Shown here: positions 30,862 through 42,369 of the stretch, one piece after another
Numbering within the stretch: the first letter of the stretch is position 1
Layout: every line of letters starts with the position of its first letter
Source of the DNA: Pectobacterium aroidearum
GTDB lineage: Bacteria; Pseudomonadota; Gammaproteobacteria; Enterobacterales; Enterobacteriaceae
Length of the DNA stretch: 64,000 nucleotides
Direction of reading: 5' to 3'
Assembly (NCBI RefSeq): GCF_015689195.1
Contig: NZ_CP065044.1
Location: forward strand, 4,588,001 to 4,652,000
Program-made: the position numbers and the translations under genes
Notes under the pieces: model-generated
Seen by the model: only the letters and a program-made list of their open reading frames with translations
The model's database searches: none
Told to the model about the DNA's origin: nothing

Positions 30862-31841
30862 TGGCGGCCTCTCTGCGGCTCGACGGTGGGCGCAGCGGTA
30901 TCAGGAGGCAACGGAGGCCCCATGTCGTCAGGCGACGGTAATACCTGCGGCATCATCTGCATCAGCCGCTCATTGGCAACCCGATGGACTTCCGCCGGCG
31001 GCAGCGAGGTATTGGAGTTATTCTCCACACCCCACAGTAACAACAGATAGCGCAGGCGCTGTAGCCCCGCCGTCGGGCGTGCCTGAATAATCGTATAAGC
31101 GCGCTGTGTATCAGCTTTGACCGATGACACAACCGCGACCGGATACCCTTCAGGGAAACGTCCGCCCAGCCCCGATGTGACCAGCACATCACCGACGCGA
31201 ATATCGGTATTGTTAGGCAAGTGCTCCAGTTGCAGATCGTCGGCGCAGCCATTACCGGCAGCAATCACGCGGATATCGTTGCGCAGCACCTGAATGGGCA
31301 GCGCGTGGGAAACATCACAAATCAACAAAACCCGGCTGGTAAACTGCCCAACCGCCACAACCTGACCCACCACGCCTTTATCGCTGATGACCGGTTGCCC
31401 TTCATACACGCCGTTCGTCTGACCTTTATCAATCACTACCTGATCGCTGTAAGGGTCGGTTCCAGCAGACATCACCTGCGTCACCATCTTCTGCTCATCC
31501 TGACGCAGTGGCGAGCCGAGCAGTTCACGTAACCGCGCATTTTCCTGCTTGAGCTGACCTAACATCAACAGGTCGCTGTTTTTCATCAACAGCTCCTGAC
31601 GCAGCGCAGTATTTTCAAGGCCTAATTGCTCACGGGTCGCCAGTGAGGCGGACATGTTGTCCAGAACCTGACGGGGCCCATTTGCCAGAAAATAAAATGG
31701 GCTGACGGCGGTATCCATGTACGTTCTGATTTTGACGAACGAACCGAGCCGACTGTCCGCAACGATCACGACAATCGCGGTAACGACAGCAAGAAAAAGT
31801 CGTAATTGCAGGGAAGGTCCCCTGCTAAAAAGCGGCTTCAT
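30858..31841 (-). CDS. mreC: MreC, rod-shape-determining periplasmic scaffold
   Basis: 327 residues. One membrane segment at about 13-30 ([17 protein letters not shown]), a coiled coil at about 65-115 ([22 protein letters not shown]), then a double beta-barrel domain ([18 protein letters not shown]). The C-terminus is proline-rich. Activates PBP2 in the elongasome. A 175-base gap without a gene separates it from mreB. Confidence 0.95.
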   Translation of the reverse strand: MKPLFSRGPSLQLRLFLAVVTAIVVIVADSRLGSFVKIRTYMDTAVSPFYFLANGPRQVLDNMSASLATREQLGLENTALRQELLMKNSDLLMLGQLKQENARLRELLGSPLRQDEQKMVTQVMSAGTDPYSDQVVIDKGQTNGVYEGQPVISDKGVVGQVVAVGQFTSRVLLICDVSHALPIQVLRNDIRVIAAGNGCADDLQLEHLPNNTDIRVGDVLVTSGLGGRFPEGYPVAVVSSVKADTQRAYTIIQARPTAGLQRLRYLLLLWGVENNSNTSLPPAEVHRVANERLMQMMPQVLPSPDDMGPPLPPDTAAPTVEPQRGRQ

Positions 31842-32016
31842 AAAATTTGCGTATTCCTCGACAGCAACCTCAAATCGCTCCCGGCGATTTTTAACGTCAC
31901 AAAGCGGCAGCCCCGTAGGGCGGATTTCATTCGCTCAGGCAAATAAAAAAGGGGTAACCACGAGAGATGAAAAACGCAGGCGTTCATCCATCCGGTCCCC
32001 CCTTTTCCAGACAGGA

Positions 32017-33376
<1,360 letters not shown>

Positions 33377-35314
33377 TTAAACGCGATGCCGCGATGAATA
33401 TTTTTTCAGCTCATCCGTTACAAGGACTGATGCGGCAAAAAAATCCCCTTGCCCACCATAAACCCCCTTGCCCAACAGCATTCGCCACTCCTCTTTGGTC
33501 CGCACGCCAGCGGCAAACACTCGCGTTTGCGAGCCTTTACAGGCTTCGGTCAGGCTTTGTACAAACAGCTGATTTTCCGGACGACGTTCAAGACTACGCA
33601 CCAAACCGGGATGAAGCTTGATGATCTCCACGGGGAGTGACTTGATATATGTCGTACTAACCAGCGTTAAACCCGCCTGCGTTACCGCCAGACGACAGCC
33701 TAATCCCAGGATCACAGTGAGAACCGGGCGCAGGCGGCCGATATATTGACAAACATCTGCCTCTGCAAGTTCAAATAAAATGCGCTGCCGCTGCGTTTTC
33801 GGACATTGTAGTAAGACTTCTTTCAGCCAACGCAGGAAAGGCTTCTGCAAAAGTGAGTCCACGCTTACCGGCAAAGCCAGTGTTTCCCCGGGCCAGTTCG
33901 CTGACAAATCAATAATTCGCGCCACAAGCTGTCGATCATAGCTGGCTGCCAGCCCCAGTTGTTGAACCAGCGGCATATACTCCGCGGCGAGCAGTTCCTG
34001 TTCCCCATCGTAGATCCGGCTCATCATTTCGCGATGATGCACCACGCCCTCTTTGGTGACCGCAGGTTTCTGATACAGCCTCGGGCCGCCACGCGCCAAC
34101 GTCTGTTCCAGCAAGGTGCGCCATTTCACACTGCCGCGCCCCTTCTCTGGCACTTGTCTGTCAAACACGCACCAGCTGTTACCGCCCTGCAACACCGCAT
34201 TGCGCGTCGCGTCTTCCACACTTTCCATCACCTGCTCGGCGCTTTGCCCGCCGCGATAGGCGCAGATACCAATGTGGAGCACTTCTTCCCGATCGATCAA
34301 CGGGCAGGCAGGGAGAATATCGATGGACTTCACCAGCTGCGTGGCAATCGCATTGGCTTCTTTTAGCGTGCTATGAGGGAGTAATACGGTGAAATCGCTG
34401 CTGAAATAGCGCGCCAGCAACGCGGAGGGATAGCGCATGACAAACGTCGACAGCAGATTGATCAGCGTGAAACGGTATTCCTGAAGCGCACTGCTATCAC
34501 CGTGCGTTTCCTGCAAAGTTTCAAAATCGGGTACGCGGATCATCATGACGACGCCGTGCGTCCCCACTTCTTCGCCATCCTCCAACTGTGTGGTCAGTTG
34601 ATTATCAAAAAACAGACGATTACTCAGCCCGGTTTCGGCATCCTGTGCGGCGAACGCGCGAATTAAGGTATCAACCCGCCCGCGCTCCTCCCGCGCCTCC
34701 ACTAAATCAGACAGCAGTTGATCGAGCGCCCCGCTGGTATTGACCGGCCATTCACGTACCGACCCCTGCATAACCGATTCACGTTCGCCCTTGAGAATAC
34801 GCTGCGCGCGTTCTTCCAATTCTTCCTGTCCCGCGGCCTGACGGCGCAGCCAGCGGATGGAGAAGTACAGCATCAAAAGCATCAGACCCGCAGCCAACAG
34901 CACCGATAGCATCGACACCACAAAGCGCGGTAAGCCAATCAGCGGATCGACATACCGTATGGCTATCGTCATGTTCAGGTGGTGCATCAGTGGAAATTCG
35001 ACCTCATGATAGAGGTGCGTGCGTTCCCAGCCGGCCTCAGGGAGCTGTATTGAATAGAGGGTCGAATCGTTATCCTGAATATCCAGCACAACAATGCCTG
35101 CCGTTTTCATCATGCTCGGCAGCCAATATTGGATATTTTCAGGCGATTGCACTAATAACGCCTGATCGATACTGGCCGTAACCTCACGCAGCTGCTGCTC
35201 AGTCCGCAGCTGGCTGTAATAACAGAGGCTAAATATGCTACTGAAAAGCATAAGAAAAATGGCGAGAACCGTCAGCAATACCACAAGTATCGAAAATCTG
35301 GTCGTAAATCCCAT
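33377..35314 (-). CDS. csrD: CsrD, regulator of CsrB/CsrC small-RNA decay
   Basis: Membrane protein required for RNase E-dependent degradation of CsrB and CsrC, so it tunes CsrA activity. 645 residues: two membrane helices (about 7-32 and 134-155) around a periplasmic segment, a HAMP-like linker, then degenerate GGDEF and EAL domains. The GGDEF site reads RYFSSDFTV, and the EAL-type start reads LYQKPAVTK with HREMMSR where the EAL signature would be. Loss of catalytic residues is normal for CsrD, which does not make or break cyclic di-GMP. Upstream of mreB, as in E. coli. Confidence 0.93.
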   Translation of the reverse strand: MGFTTRFSILVVLLTVLAIFLMLFSSIFSLCYYSQLRTEQQLREVTASIDQALLVQSPENIQYWLPSMMKTAGIVVLDIQDNDSTLYSIQLPEAGWERTHLYHEVEFPLMHHLNMTIAIRYVDPLIGLPRFVVSMLSVLLAAGLMLLMLYFSIRWLRRQAAGQEELEERAQRILKGERESVMQGSVREWPVNTSGALDQLLSDLVEAREERGRVDTLIRAFAAQDAETGLSNRLFFDNQLTTQLEDGEEVGTHGVVMMIRVPDFETLQETHGDSSALQEYRFTLINLLSTFVMRYPSALLARYFSSDFTVLLPHSTLKEANAIATQLVKSIDILPACPLIDREEVLHIGICAYRGGQSAEQVMESVEDATRNAVLQGGNSWCVFDRQVPEKGRGSVKWRTLLEQTLARGGPRLYQKPAVTKEGVVHHREMMSRIYDGEQELLAAEYMPLVQQLGLAASYDRQLVARIIDLSANWPGETLALPVSVDSLLQKPFLRWLKEVLLQCPKTQRQRILFELAEADVCQYIGRLRPVLTVILGLGCRLAVTQAGLTLVSTTYIKSLPVEIIKLHPGLVRSLERRPENQLFVQSLTEACKGSQTRVFAAGVRTKEEWRMLLGKGVYGGQGDFFAASVLVTDELKKYSSRHRV

Positions 35315-35497
35315 CCCTGCGTCCTATTCCAAATAAGTGTCATTTCTGCGAGTTTGTTGTTTTTTATCAGTTCGCATAAACCAGCTGTAACGCATAGTAC
35401 CAGTACTCACAACGGTAACTGTATTAACAAATAGTATCTGTAATAACTATAGTCGTTAATGACTTCCCCATTTTCATCCTGCTACAGGAGATAGCCC

Positions 35498-36475
35498 ATG
35501 CAGGCTTTAGTTCTTGAACAGTCAGACGGACTGACCCACGCTCAGATTCGCGAGATTGACGCGGAGCAGCTTCCCACCGGGGATGTAACTGTCGATATCA
35601 ACTGGTCCGGCATTAACTATAAAGATGCGCTTGCCATTACCGGCAAAGGCAAGATTATTCGTAACTTCCCGATGGTTCCTGGGATCGACTTTGCAGGCAC
35701 CGTACGCCACAGCGACAGCGATCGGTTTACCGTCGGCCAGCCCGTCATCCTGACCGGTTGGGGCGTGGGTGAAAACCACTGGGGCGGATTGGCGCAACAG
35801 GCTCGCGTAAAGAGCGATTGGCTGGTTCCCCTGCCCGCTTCGCTGGATGCTCGTAAGGCCATGATTCTGGGTACCGCGGGCTTCACCGCGATGCTGTGCG
35901 TCATGGCGCTGGAGGACGGCGGCATCACGCCAGAAAGCGGCGACATTATCGTGACCGGTGCCAGCGGCGGCGTTGGCAGTACCGCTGTCGCCCTGCTTGC
36001 AGAGCTAGGTTATCAGGTCACTGCCGTCAGCGGCCGTGCTGACAACACCGATTACCTGAAAAAACTTGGCGCCAAACAGGTGCTAGATCGCAGCGAATTC
36101 AGCGGAAGCCCTCGCCCACTGGAGAAACAACGCTGGGCCGGCGCGGTTGATACCGTCGGTGATAACGTACTGGCGACGCTGCTGGCGCAGATGGATTACA
36201 ACGCGACGGTCGCGGCGTGCGGTCTGGCTGGCGGCATTGCGCTGCCGACTACCGTGATGCCTTTTATTTTACGTAATGTTCGCCTGCAAGGTGTGGATTC
36301 CGTTATGGCACCGCTGGCTCGCCGTCAGCAGGCATGGGAGCGCCTGGCAACCATCCTGCCAGAGTCGTTTTACCAGCAAGTCACGCAGGAAATCGGGCTG
36401 GAAGACGTCCCTGCCACTGCCGCTGCGCTGCTGGAAAATAAAGTCACCGGCCGCACGCTGGTGAAAATCAGCTAA
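35498..36475 (+). CDS. acuI: AcuI (YhdH), acrylyl-CoA reductase (NADPH)
   Basis: Medium-chain dehydrogenase/reductase of the YhdH/YhfP type that reduces toxic acrylyl-CoA to propionyl-CoA. 325 residues (E. coli 324). N-terminal GroES-like part (SGINYKDALAITGKG) and Rossmann motif TGASGGVGS at 153-161. AGGAGA precedes the ATG. Divergent from csrD across 183 bases. Confidence 0.93.
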   Translation: MQALVLEQSDGLTHAQIREIDAEQLPTGDVTVDINWSGINYKDALAITGKGKIIRNFPMVPGIDFAGTVRHSDSDRFTVGQPVILTGWGVGENHWGGLAQQARVKSDWLVPLPASLDARKAMILGTAGFTAMLCVMALEDGGITPESGDIIVTGASGGVGSTAVALLAELGYQVTAVSGRADNTDYLKKLGAKQVLDRSEFSGSPRPLEKQRWAGAVDTVGDNVLATLLAQMDYNATVAACGLAGGIALPTTVMPFILRNVRLQGVDSVMAPLARRQQAWERLATILPESFYQQVTQEIGLEDVPATAAALLENKVTGRTLVKIS

Positions 36476-36490
36476 CACCTTTCGTTGATC

Positions 36491-36515
36491 CAGCCACCTG
36501 CACCGCGGGTGGCTG
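36491..36515 (+). terminator. Hairpin after acuI
   Basis: CAGCCACC (36491-36498) pairs fully with GGTGGCTG (36508-36515), 9-base loop, followed by TTACACC. Sixteen bases past the acuI stop; likely its terminator despite the weak T-run. Confidence 0.55.
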
Positions 36516-36646
36516 TTACACCCTGCAAAAAAGTATTTCATCTCTCCTGTCGCGGTTTCTACCGTAGTTCATCTATAACTAAGTGAACAGTTAGCCGTAA
36601 AAACGCCACTTTGCGTCAACAATAATAATGACTGGCGGGAGTTCAC

Positions 36647-37648
36647 ATGCACAAACATCGCAAACCCACTGAAGCCGACGTTACCCCGGAATCCCTCTTC
36701 TATCAGCGTCGGCGCATATTAAAAGCGCTGGGTATTTCCGCTGCCGCGCTTTCACTGCCGTTTTCTGCACAGGCCGACCTGCTGGCCTGGTTTAAAGGCA
36801 CCGATAAACCCAAAGCGCCGCCGGGTAAACCGCTCACATTTAGCCAACCCGCTGACTGGAAGCTCGATTTGCCGCTCACGCCGGAAGATAAGGTTACGGG
36901 CTATAACAACTTCTATGAGTTCGGGCTGGATAAAGCCGATCCGGCGGCCAATGCTGGCGGGTTAAAAACCGAAGGCTGGACCATCAAGATTGACGGTGAT
37001 GTCGCCAAACCGCTCACGCTGGATATCGACGATTTGCTAAAGCGCTTTCCGCTGGAAGAGCGGATCTACCGTTTTCGCTGCGTCGAAGCGTGGTCGATGG
37101 TCATTCCGTGGGTCGGTTTTGAGCTGGCCAAGCTGATTAAATTTGCTGAACCCACCAGCAACGCACGCTACGTGGCGTTTCAGACGCTGTACGATCCAGA
37201 GCAGATGCCGGGACAAAAAGATCGCTTCATGGGCGGCGGGCTGGATTATCCCTATGTAGAAGGGTTGCGGATGGATGAAGCCATGAACCCGTTGGCACTG
37301 CTGGCTGTCGGCGTTTACGGCAAGACGTTGCCGCCGCAGAACGGTGCCCCCATCCGGTTAGTCACGCCGTGGAAATACGGCTTCAAGAACATCAAATCCA
37401 TCGTACATATCCGGTTCACGCGTGAGAAACCACCCTGCACATGGAACCTGGCGGCTCCGGATGAATATGGCTTCTATGCCAACGTTAACCCCCATGTGGA
37501 TCACCCGCGCTGGTCGCAGGCGACAGAACGCGTCATCGGTTCAGGCGGCCTGCTTAACGTTGAGCGTCAACCCACGCTGTTGTTCAACGGCTATGCAGAA
37601 CAGGTCGCTTCGTTGTATCGCGGCTTGAATCTGCGCGACAACTTTTAG
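36647..37648 (+). CDS. msrP: MsrP (YedY), periplasmic methionine sulfoxide reductase catalytic subunit
   Basis: Molybdopterin enzyme that repairs methionine sulfoxide in envelope proteins. Twin-arginine signal QRRRILKAL at 20-28 with a hydrophobic stretch and cleavage expected near SAQA (about residue 43). The molybdenum-ligand cysteine is C145 in [11 protein letters not shown]. Length 333 (E. coli 334). GCGGGAG lies upstream of the ATG. Followed by its membrane partner msrQ after 79 bases. Confidence 0.96.
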   Translation: MHKHRKPTEADVTPESLFYQRRRILKALGISAAALSLPFSAQADLLAWFKGTDKPKAPPGKPLTFSQPADWKLDLPLTPEDKVTGYNNFYEFGLDKADPAANAGGLKTEGWTIKIDGDVAKPLTLDIDDLLKRFPLEERIYRFRCVEAWSMVIPWVGFELAKLIKFAEPTSNARYVAFQTLYDPEQMPGQKDRFMGGGLDYPYVEGLRMDEAMNPLALLAVGVYGKTLPPQNGAPIRLVTPWKYGFKNIKSIVHIRFTREKPPCTWNLAAPDEYGFYANVNPHVDHPRWSQATERVIGSGGLLNVERQPTLLFNGYAEQVASLYRGLNLRDNF

Positions 37649-37727
37649 CTAATAAAACAAAACGCCTAGCTAATAACACAAAACGTCTCGCCAATAACAC
37701 GTTGTCAGGATAGGAATTCACATCAGC

Positions 37728-38327
37728 ATGAGACTGACGCTACAACACATTACCCGGTTAAAAGTGCTACTCCATCTGGCTGGTTTTCTGCCGCTGCTGT
37801 GGCTGATATTGTCGGTTGACCAAGGGTGGTTCAGCGCCGATCCGGCCAAGGATATCCAGCACTTTACCGGCAGAATGGCGCTGAAATTGCTGCTGGCGAC
37901 GCTGCTAGTCACGCCACTGGCGCGCTACGGCAAACAGCCGCTGCTCATTCGCTGCCGCCGGCTCCTCGGGCTGTGGTGTTTTTTCTGGGCGACGTTACAT
38001 CTGGTGAGTTACGCGCTGCTGGAACTGGGTCTGGATCATCTGGCGCTGTTGGGTAAGGAGCTGATATCCCGTCCCTATTTGACGCTGGGTGTCATAAGCT
38101 GGCTGATTTTGCTGGCGCTGGCAGTGACCTCGCCACAGATGATGATGCGCAAGTTGGGATCGCAATGGCAAAAACTGCATAATTTTGTCTATTTAGTCGC
38201 CATTCTTGCGCCTATCCACTATCTTTGGTCAGTTAAAACGCTGTCTCCACAGCCCATTTTGTATGCGCTGGCGGCACTGATATTGCTGCTGCTCCGTTAT
38301 AAGAAATTTCGCCAGTGGTGGCGCTAA
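37728..38327 (+). CDS. msrQ: MsrQ (YedZ), heme-binding membrane subunit for MsrP
   Basis: Transfers electrons from the quinone pool to MsrP. 199 residues with about five or six membrane helices. Helix histidines are visible in [14 protein letters not shown] and [19 protein letters not shown] and are likely heme ligands. Ferric-reductase-like domain. AGGA upstream of the ATG. Confidence 0.94.
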   Translation: MRLTLQHITRLKVLLHLAGFLPLLWLILSVDQGWFSADPAKDIQHFTGRMALKLLLATLLVTPLARYGKQPLLIRCRRLLGLWCFFWATLHLVSYALLELGLDHLALLGKELISRPYLTLGVISWLILLALAVTSPQMMMRKLGSQWQKLHNFVYLVAILAPIHYLWSVKTLSPQPILYALAALILLLLRYKKFRQWWR

Positions 38328-38580
38328 ACGCCGCGCTAGCACAGGAAAACCCGACTGTGGGCTGCCGTAAAGCTGACGCAGTTTCACGCCCTGGTGTAGG
38401 AATATCTCCGCAGATAAGACCAGTATTTAGCTGCGAATTGCCACGATATAGTTATAATGCACGACTTTAATTTCTCGGGTGGACAATTTGCATCACGAAA
38501 GGTGACAAACGAATAGCTTCGCGCTATTTTGTGCGACACGGTTTTGGCAATCTTGGTCAATCGCGGGAGATAGCAGCACA

Positions 38581-39033
38581 ATGGCAGAAAAGTTTCACAT
38601 TTTGCTCTTGAACGGTCCAAACCTGAATCTGCTAGGAACCCGAGAGCCCGACAAATACGGTAAGACGACGCTAGCAGACATTGTCAGCGAACTGGAAACA
38701 CAGGCGCAGGCATTGAACGTGAAGTTTTCCCATCTGCAATCCAACGCGGAACATGTTCTGATCGATACCATCCATCAGGCCAGAGGAAACACAGACTTCA
38801 TTCTGATTAACCCGGCGGCATTCACACACACCAGCGTTGCGCTGCGTGATGCCCTGCTGGCGGTCTCGATTCCGTTTATCGAAATTCATCTGTCCAACGT
38901 GCACGCACGTGAGCCTTTTCGTCATCATTCCTACCTTTCTGATGTTGCGGTAGGCGTGATATGTGGCCTGGGGGCAGATGGTTATCAGTATGCTTTACAG
39001 ACGGCGGTCAAACGCCTGTCAACTTCCAATTAA
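38581..39033 (+). CDS. aroQ: 3-dehydroquinate dehydratase, type II
   Basis: Converts 3-dehydroquinate to 3-dehydroshikimate in the shikimate pathway. 150 residues, class II fold: [20 protein letters not shown] with catalytic Y26, [16 protein letters not shown], and [16 protein letters not shown]. coli uses the unrelated type I AroD; type II aroQ immediately before accB is common in other gammaproteobacteria. Gap of 24 bases to accB. Confidence 0.96.
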   Translation: MAEKFHILLLNGPNLNLLGTREPDKYGKTTLADIVSELETQAQALNVKFSHLQSNAEHVLIDTIHQARGNTDFILINPAAFTHTSVALRDALLAVSIPFIEIHLSNVHAREPFRHHSYLSDVAVGVICGLGADGYQYALQTAVKRLSTSN

Positions 39034-39057
39034 ACAAAAGAGTACGGAACCACATCC

Positions 39058-39525
39058 ATGGATATTCGTAAAATCAAAAAACTGATCGAACTGGTTGAAG
39101 AGTCCGGCATCGCCGAACTGGAAATTTCTGAAGGTGAAGAATCAGTACGTATCAGTCGTGCCCCAGCAGCAGTTAACTACCCGATGATGCAACAGGCCTA
39201 CGCGACCCCGATGATGCAGCCACAGCCTGCTCTGGCCGCCGCCGTTGCACCAGCGCCAGTGGAAGCTGCCGCCGCACCGGCTGCCATCAGTGGACACATC
39301 GTTCGTTCTCCAATGGTTGGAACCTTCTATCGCACCCCAAGCCCAGACGCGAAAGCGTTCGTGGAAGTGGGTCAGCAAGTCAATGTTGGCGATACCCTGT
39401 GCATCGTCGAAGCCATGAAAATGATGAACCAGATCGAAGCCGACAAAGCGGGCGTGGTGAAAGCCATTCTGCTTGAAAGCGGTCAGCCGGTTGAATTTGA
39501 CGAGCCACTGGTTGTCATCGAATAA
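39058..39525 (+). CDS. accB: Biotin carboxyl carrier protein of acetyl-CoA carboxylase
   Basis: Carries biotin between AccC and AccAD in the first committed step of fatty acid synthesis. 155 residues: a helical N-terminus, a flexible Ala/Pro/Gln-rich linker (about 42-78), and a biotinyl domain with EAMKMM and modified lysine K121. Eleven bases before accC. Confidence 0.97.
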   Translation: MDIRKIKKLIELVEESGIAELEISEGEESVRISRAPAAVNYPMMQQAYATPMMQPQPALAAAVAPAPVEAAAAPAAISGHIVRSPMVGTFYRTPSPDAKAFVEVGQQVNVGDTLCIVEAMKMMNQIEADKAGVVKAILLESGQPVEFDEPLVVIE

Positions 39526-39536
39526 CGAGGCTTATC

Positions 39537-40880
39537 ATGCTAGATAAAATCGTTATCGCTAACCGCGGAGAGATTGCGCTGCGTATTTTGCGTGCCTGTA
39601 AAGAACTGGGCATCAAAACTGTCGCCGTTCACTCCAGTGCGGATCGCGATTTAAAACACGTATTGCTGGCGGACGAAACCGTGTGTATCGGTCCAGCACC
39701 GTCAACAAAAAGCTATCTGAACATCCCTGCGATTATTTCCGCTGCGGAAATCACCGGGGCCGTCGCGATTCACCCTGGCTACGGTTTCCTGTCCGAAAAC
39801 GCGGATTTCGCTGAGCAGGTTGAACGCTCTGGCTTTATCTTCATCGGCCCACGCGCAGAAACCATTCGCCTGATGGGCGACAAAGTGTCTGCCATCACCG
39901 CCATGAAAAAAGCGGGTGTCCCAACCGTACCAGGTTCTGACGGCCCTCTGACCGACGACATGGACGCTAACCGTGTTCATGCAAAACGCATTGGCTATCC
40001 GGTCATCATCAAAGCCTCTGGCGGCGGCGGTGGTCGTGGTATGCGCGTCGTGCGCAGCGACAAAGAGCTGGAACAATCCATCAACATGACCCGTGCGGAA
40101 GCCAAAGCGGCTTTCAACAACGACATGGTCTACATGGAAAAATATCTGGAAAACCCACGTCACGTGGAAATTCAGATTCTGGCTGATGGTCAGGGTCACG
40201 CCGTCTATCTGGCCGAGCGTGACTGTTCCATGCAGCGTCGTCACCAGAAAGTGGTGGAAGAAGCGCCAGCACCAGGCATTACGGACGAGCTGCGTCGCAA
40301 CATCGGCGATCGCTGCGCCAAAGCCTGTATCGATATCAACTATCGCGGTGCGGGTACGTTCGAGTTCCTGTACGAAAACGGTGAGTTCTACTTCATTGAA
40401 ATGAACACCCGTATTCAGGTAGAGCATCCGGTCACCGAAATGATTACCGGCGTGGATCTGATCAAAGAGCAGCTGCGCATCGCTGCCGGTCTGCCATTGT
40501 CCATCAAGCAGAAAGACGTCAAGGTTCGCGGCCATGCGGTGGAATGCCGTATCAACGCGGAAGACCCGAACACGTTCCTGCCAAGCCCGGGTAAAATCAC
40601 GCGTTTCCACGCGCCGGGCGGCTTTGGTGTCCGTTGGGAATCGCATATTTACGCCGGTTATACCGTACCGCCGTATTACGATTCCATGATCGGCAAGCTG
40701 ATCACCTACGGCGAAACGCGCGAAATCGCGATTTCCCGTATGAAGAACGCGCTGGCTGAACTGATTATCGATGGTATTAAAACCAACATCGAACTTCAGA
40801 TGAAGATCATGAGCGACGAAAACTTCCAGAGAGGTGGCACGAACATCCACTATCTGGAGAAGAAACTCGGCTTGCAGTAA
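39537..40880 (+). CDS. accC: Biotin carboxylase subunit of acetyl-CoA carboxylase
   Basis: ATP-grasp enzyme that carboxylates biotin on AccB. 447 residues (E. coli 449): N-terminal [17 protein letters not shown], glycine-rich ATP loop [14 protein letters not shown], catalytic region [14 protein letters not shown]. An intrinsic terminator follows 19 bases after the stop. Confidence 0.97.
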   Translation: MLDKIVIANRGEIALRILRACKELGIKTVAVHSSADRDLKHVLLADETVCIGPAPSTKSYLNIPAIISAAEITGAVAIHPGYGFLSENADFAEQVERSGFIFIGPRAETIRLMGDKVSAITAMKKAGVPTVPGSDGPLTDDMDANRVHAKRIGYPVIIKASGGGGGRGMRVVRSDKELEQSINMTRAEAKAAFNNDMVYMEKYLENPRHVEIQILADGQGHAVYLAERDCSMQRRHQKVVEEAPAPGITDELRRNIGDRCAKACIDINYRGAGTFEFLYENGEFYFIEMNTRIQVEHPVTEMITGVDLIKEQLRIAAGLPLSIKQKDVKVRGHAVECRINAEDPNTFLPSPGKITRFHAPGGFGVRWESHIYAGYTVPPYYDSMIGKLITYGETREIAISRMKNALAELIIDGIKTNIELQMKIMSDENFQRGGTNIHYLEKKLGLQ

Positions 40881-40899
40881 ACACTTCGCAATCGAGTCA

Positions 40900-40926
40900 A
40901 AAGGCCAGCTTACGCTGGCCTTTGTT
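40900..40926 (+). terminator. Intrinsic terminator of aroQ-accB-accC
   Basis: AAAGGCCAGC (40900-40909), loop TTAC, GCTGGCCTTT (40914-40923), then GTTATTT. Ten perfect pairs. Confidence 0.88.
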
Positions 40927-41074
40927 ATTTATGCCGATGTCTATCTCTTAAATAATCCCATTGAGGATTAATCATTCCAATCACATTTCCAGCGATACCT
41001 GATGTGGTCATTTGAACCGAAAAATAAGATACGTTTTACGCGGGGACACATCGAAGGAAGAAATATTCTGCGGT

Positions 41075-41118
41075 AAAAAATAAGCCGATAAACCCGTATA
41101 TATCCGTCGTTTATCGGC
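41075..41118 (-). terminator. Intrinsic terminator of the Mop-domain gene
   Basis: On the minus strand GCCGATAAA pairs with TTTATCGGC (positions 41110-41118 and 41084-41092) around a 17-base loop and is followed by TTATTTTTT. It lies 35 bases past the stop. The region 40930-41075 holds no gene. Confidence 0.75.
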
Positions 41119-41152
41119 AGTGATCGTTATATTTCGCGACAGAAACCGACAA

Positions 41153-41581
41153 TTATTTCCGGGTAGCCAGAATAATACTGGATGCTTTAACCAGCGCGAT
41201 TAATTCGTTGCCCACATCAATGTTCATCTCTTCCAGACTCTCATTGGTCACGGTTGAGGTCAGCGTCAACCCACCCGCAGTCACCAGTTGTACCGTCGAG
41301 TTTACGGCGCCTTTCGTAACGGAACTCACCTTGCCGTGAAACTGATTGCGGGCAGAAAAATTCAAACCACATTCGGCGGATGCCAGAATGACCCAGGGGG
41401 CTTTCACCAGCGCAATCGCCGGCTTGCCAACGGCCAGGTCCATAGATTGACAGCTGGCTCGTGTAATCACCGTCGTTAACTTATCTCCACTTTCCAGAGT
41501 CAATGCGACTTCATTGTTTACCGCCCCCTCAACAATGGAAGACACAACACCCGAAAGCTGATTTCTTGCTGAAACTGACAT
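41153..41581 (-). CDS. Tandem Mop-domain molybdate-binding protein (ModG-like)
   Basis: 142 residues made of two homologous molybdopterin-binding (TOBE/Mop) domains, about 5-70 and 76-141. Each begins SARNQxxGxVSS and ends with an ALVKA hydrophobic strand. Such molbindins store or buffer molybdate in the cytoplasm. No modABC or molybdopterin gene adjoins it, though the molybdoenzyme MsrP is encoded 4 kb away. The ATG at 41581 has AAAGGAG upstream. Terminator at 41075-41118; a perfect 18-base palindrome lies 83 bases upstream. Confidence 0.9.
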   Translation of the reverse strand: MSVSARNQLSGVVSSIVEGAVNNEVALTLESGDKLTTVITRASCQSMDLAVGKPAIALVKAPWVILASAECGLNFSARNQFHGKVSSVTKGAVNSTVQLVTAGGLTLTSTVTNESLEEMNIDVGNELIALVKASSIILATRK

Positions 41582-41663
41582 AACGACTCCTTTGGTTCAT
41601 CTTTAACATAGACACTGAGATATTGAGCACTAAAACATCGGCAACCCGACCTACAACAGCGCC

Positions 41664-41681
41664 AATAACGCTAGCGTTATT
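41664..41681. promoter_or_regulatory. Perfect 18-base palindrome upstream of the Mop gene
   Basis: AATAACGCT followed directly by AGCGTTATT, self-complementary over all 18 bases. It contains ATAACG and CGTTAT half-sites but in the opposite order to the E. coli ModE box, so it is not a canonical ModE site. Candidate operator. Confidence 0.5.
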
Positions 41682-42126
41682 ATTATGTTCCCTTGCGCAC
41701 CGCTAATATTCTGCTCAGGAATAGCAGGTGATAAATAATAGCCCTATAGTAAATCTTCTCCTGAGAAAATTATGCGATGTGACGTCCATCATTCGCTAAT
41801 TACCTCAAGATCAATAAGCAAAAATACTCATTTAGTATTATTTTGTGGCGAGATAAATTTTATTTCCGCCTTGCTCTGTTGCTCACCAGACCGAAATAAA
41901 GCGGCAAAGTGACACACTAACCCCCTCTTTTTATTCCCCAATGGTAAAGCCGTTTTTTCACCAAACGATGAGTACCCCATAGCGGGCTTTTACGCCAATG
42001 GCGTAATTCTTACTAGTCAATTGGCCCACATGCCGTAAAATTCCCGCTTTCGTCATCACGACGATCATAACAATACCCATGCCCTAAAATGACGGGCTAA
42101 TCCTCCCATTTACGGTGGAGAAGAAC
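41682..42126. other. Non-coding region between the Mop gene and yhdT
   Basis: 445 AT-rich bases without a supported gene. It must hold the promoter of yhdT-panF-prmA. A small ACGCCAATGGCGT palindrome (near 41991-42003) is the only other symmetry noticed. Confidence 0.5.
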
Positions 42127-42369
42127 ATGGATACACGCTTTCCTCAGGCGCACAGAGAAGCCCGCTGGGCTTTTGGCCTGACGCTGGTTTATTTAGTGGC
42201 CTGGGCGCTTGCCGCCTATTTGCCAGACAACACGCAAGGGATAACCGGCCTTCCACACTGGTTTGAGATGGCCTGCCTACTGCTGCCGCTCGTGTTTACG
42301 CTGCTGTGCTGGCTGATGGTTCGCGTCATTTTCCGCGATATCTCACTGGAGAGTGACGATGCAAATTGA
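42127..42369 (+). CDS. yhdT: YhdT, small inner-membrane protein
   Basis: 80 residues, DUF997, two membrane helices (about 15-33 and 47-68). Begins MDTRFPQAHREARWAFG, very like E. coli YhdT. The ATG at 42127 has GGAG six bases before it; an in-frame ATG at 42115 is less likely. It overlaps panF by 11 bases and probably assists or accompanies the symporter, though its function is unknown. Confidence 0.93.
   Translation: MDTRFPQAHREARWAFGLTLVYLVAWALAAYLPDNTQGITGLPHWFEMACLLLPLVFTLLCWLMVRVIFRDISLESDDAN

Noticed and set aside
33377-35314. Active diguanylate cyclase/phosphodiesterase
   Set aside because: GGDEF and EAL signature residues are missing (FSSDF, HREMM), which fits the catalytically inert CsrD instead.
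39702-40850. 382-codon open frame opposite accC
   Set aside because: It is the antisense shadow of accC, whose protein is full-length and conserved. The shadow product has no recognisable domain and no ribosome-binding site.
41664-41681. Canonical ModE-binding site
   Set aside because: Half-sites are in the reverse order and lack the ModE spacing, so it is listed only as an unnamed palindrome.
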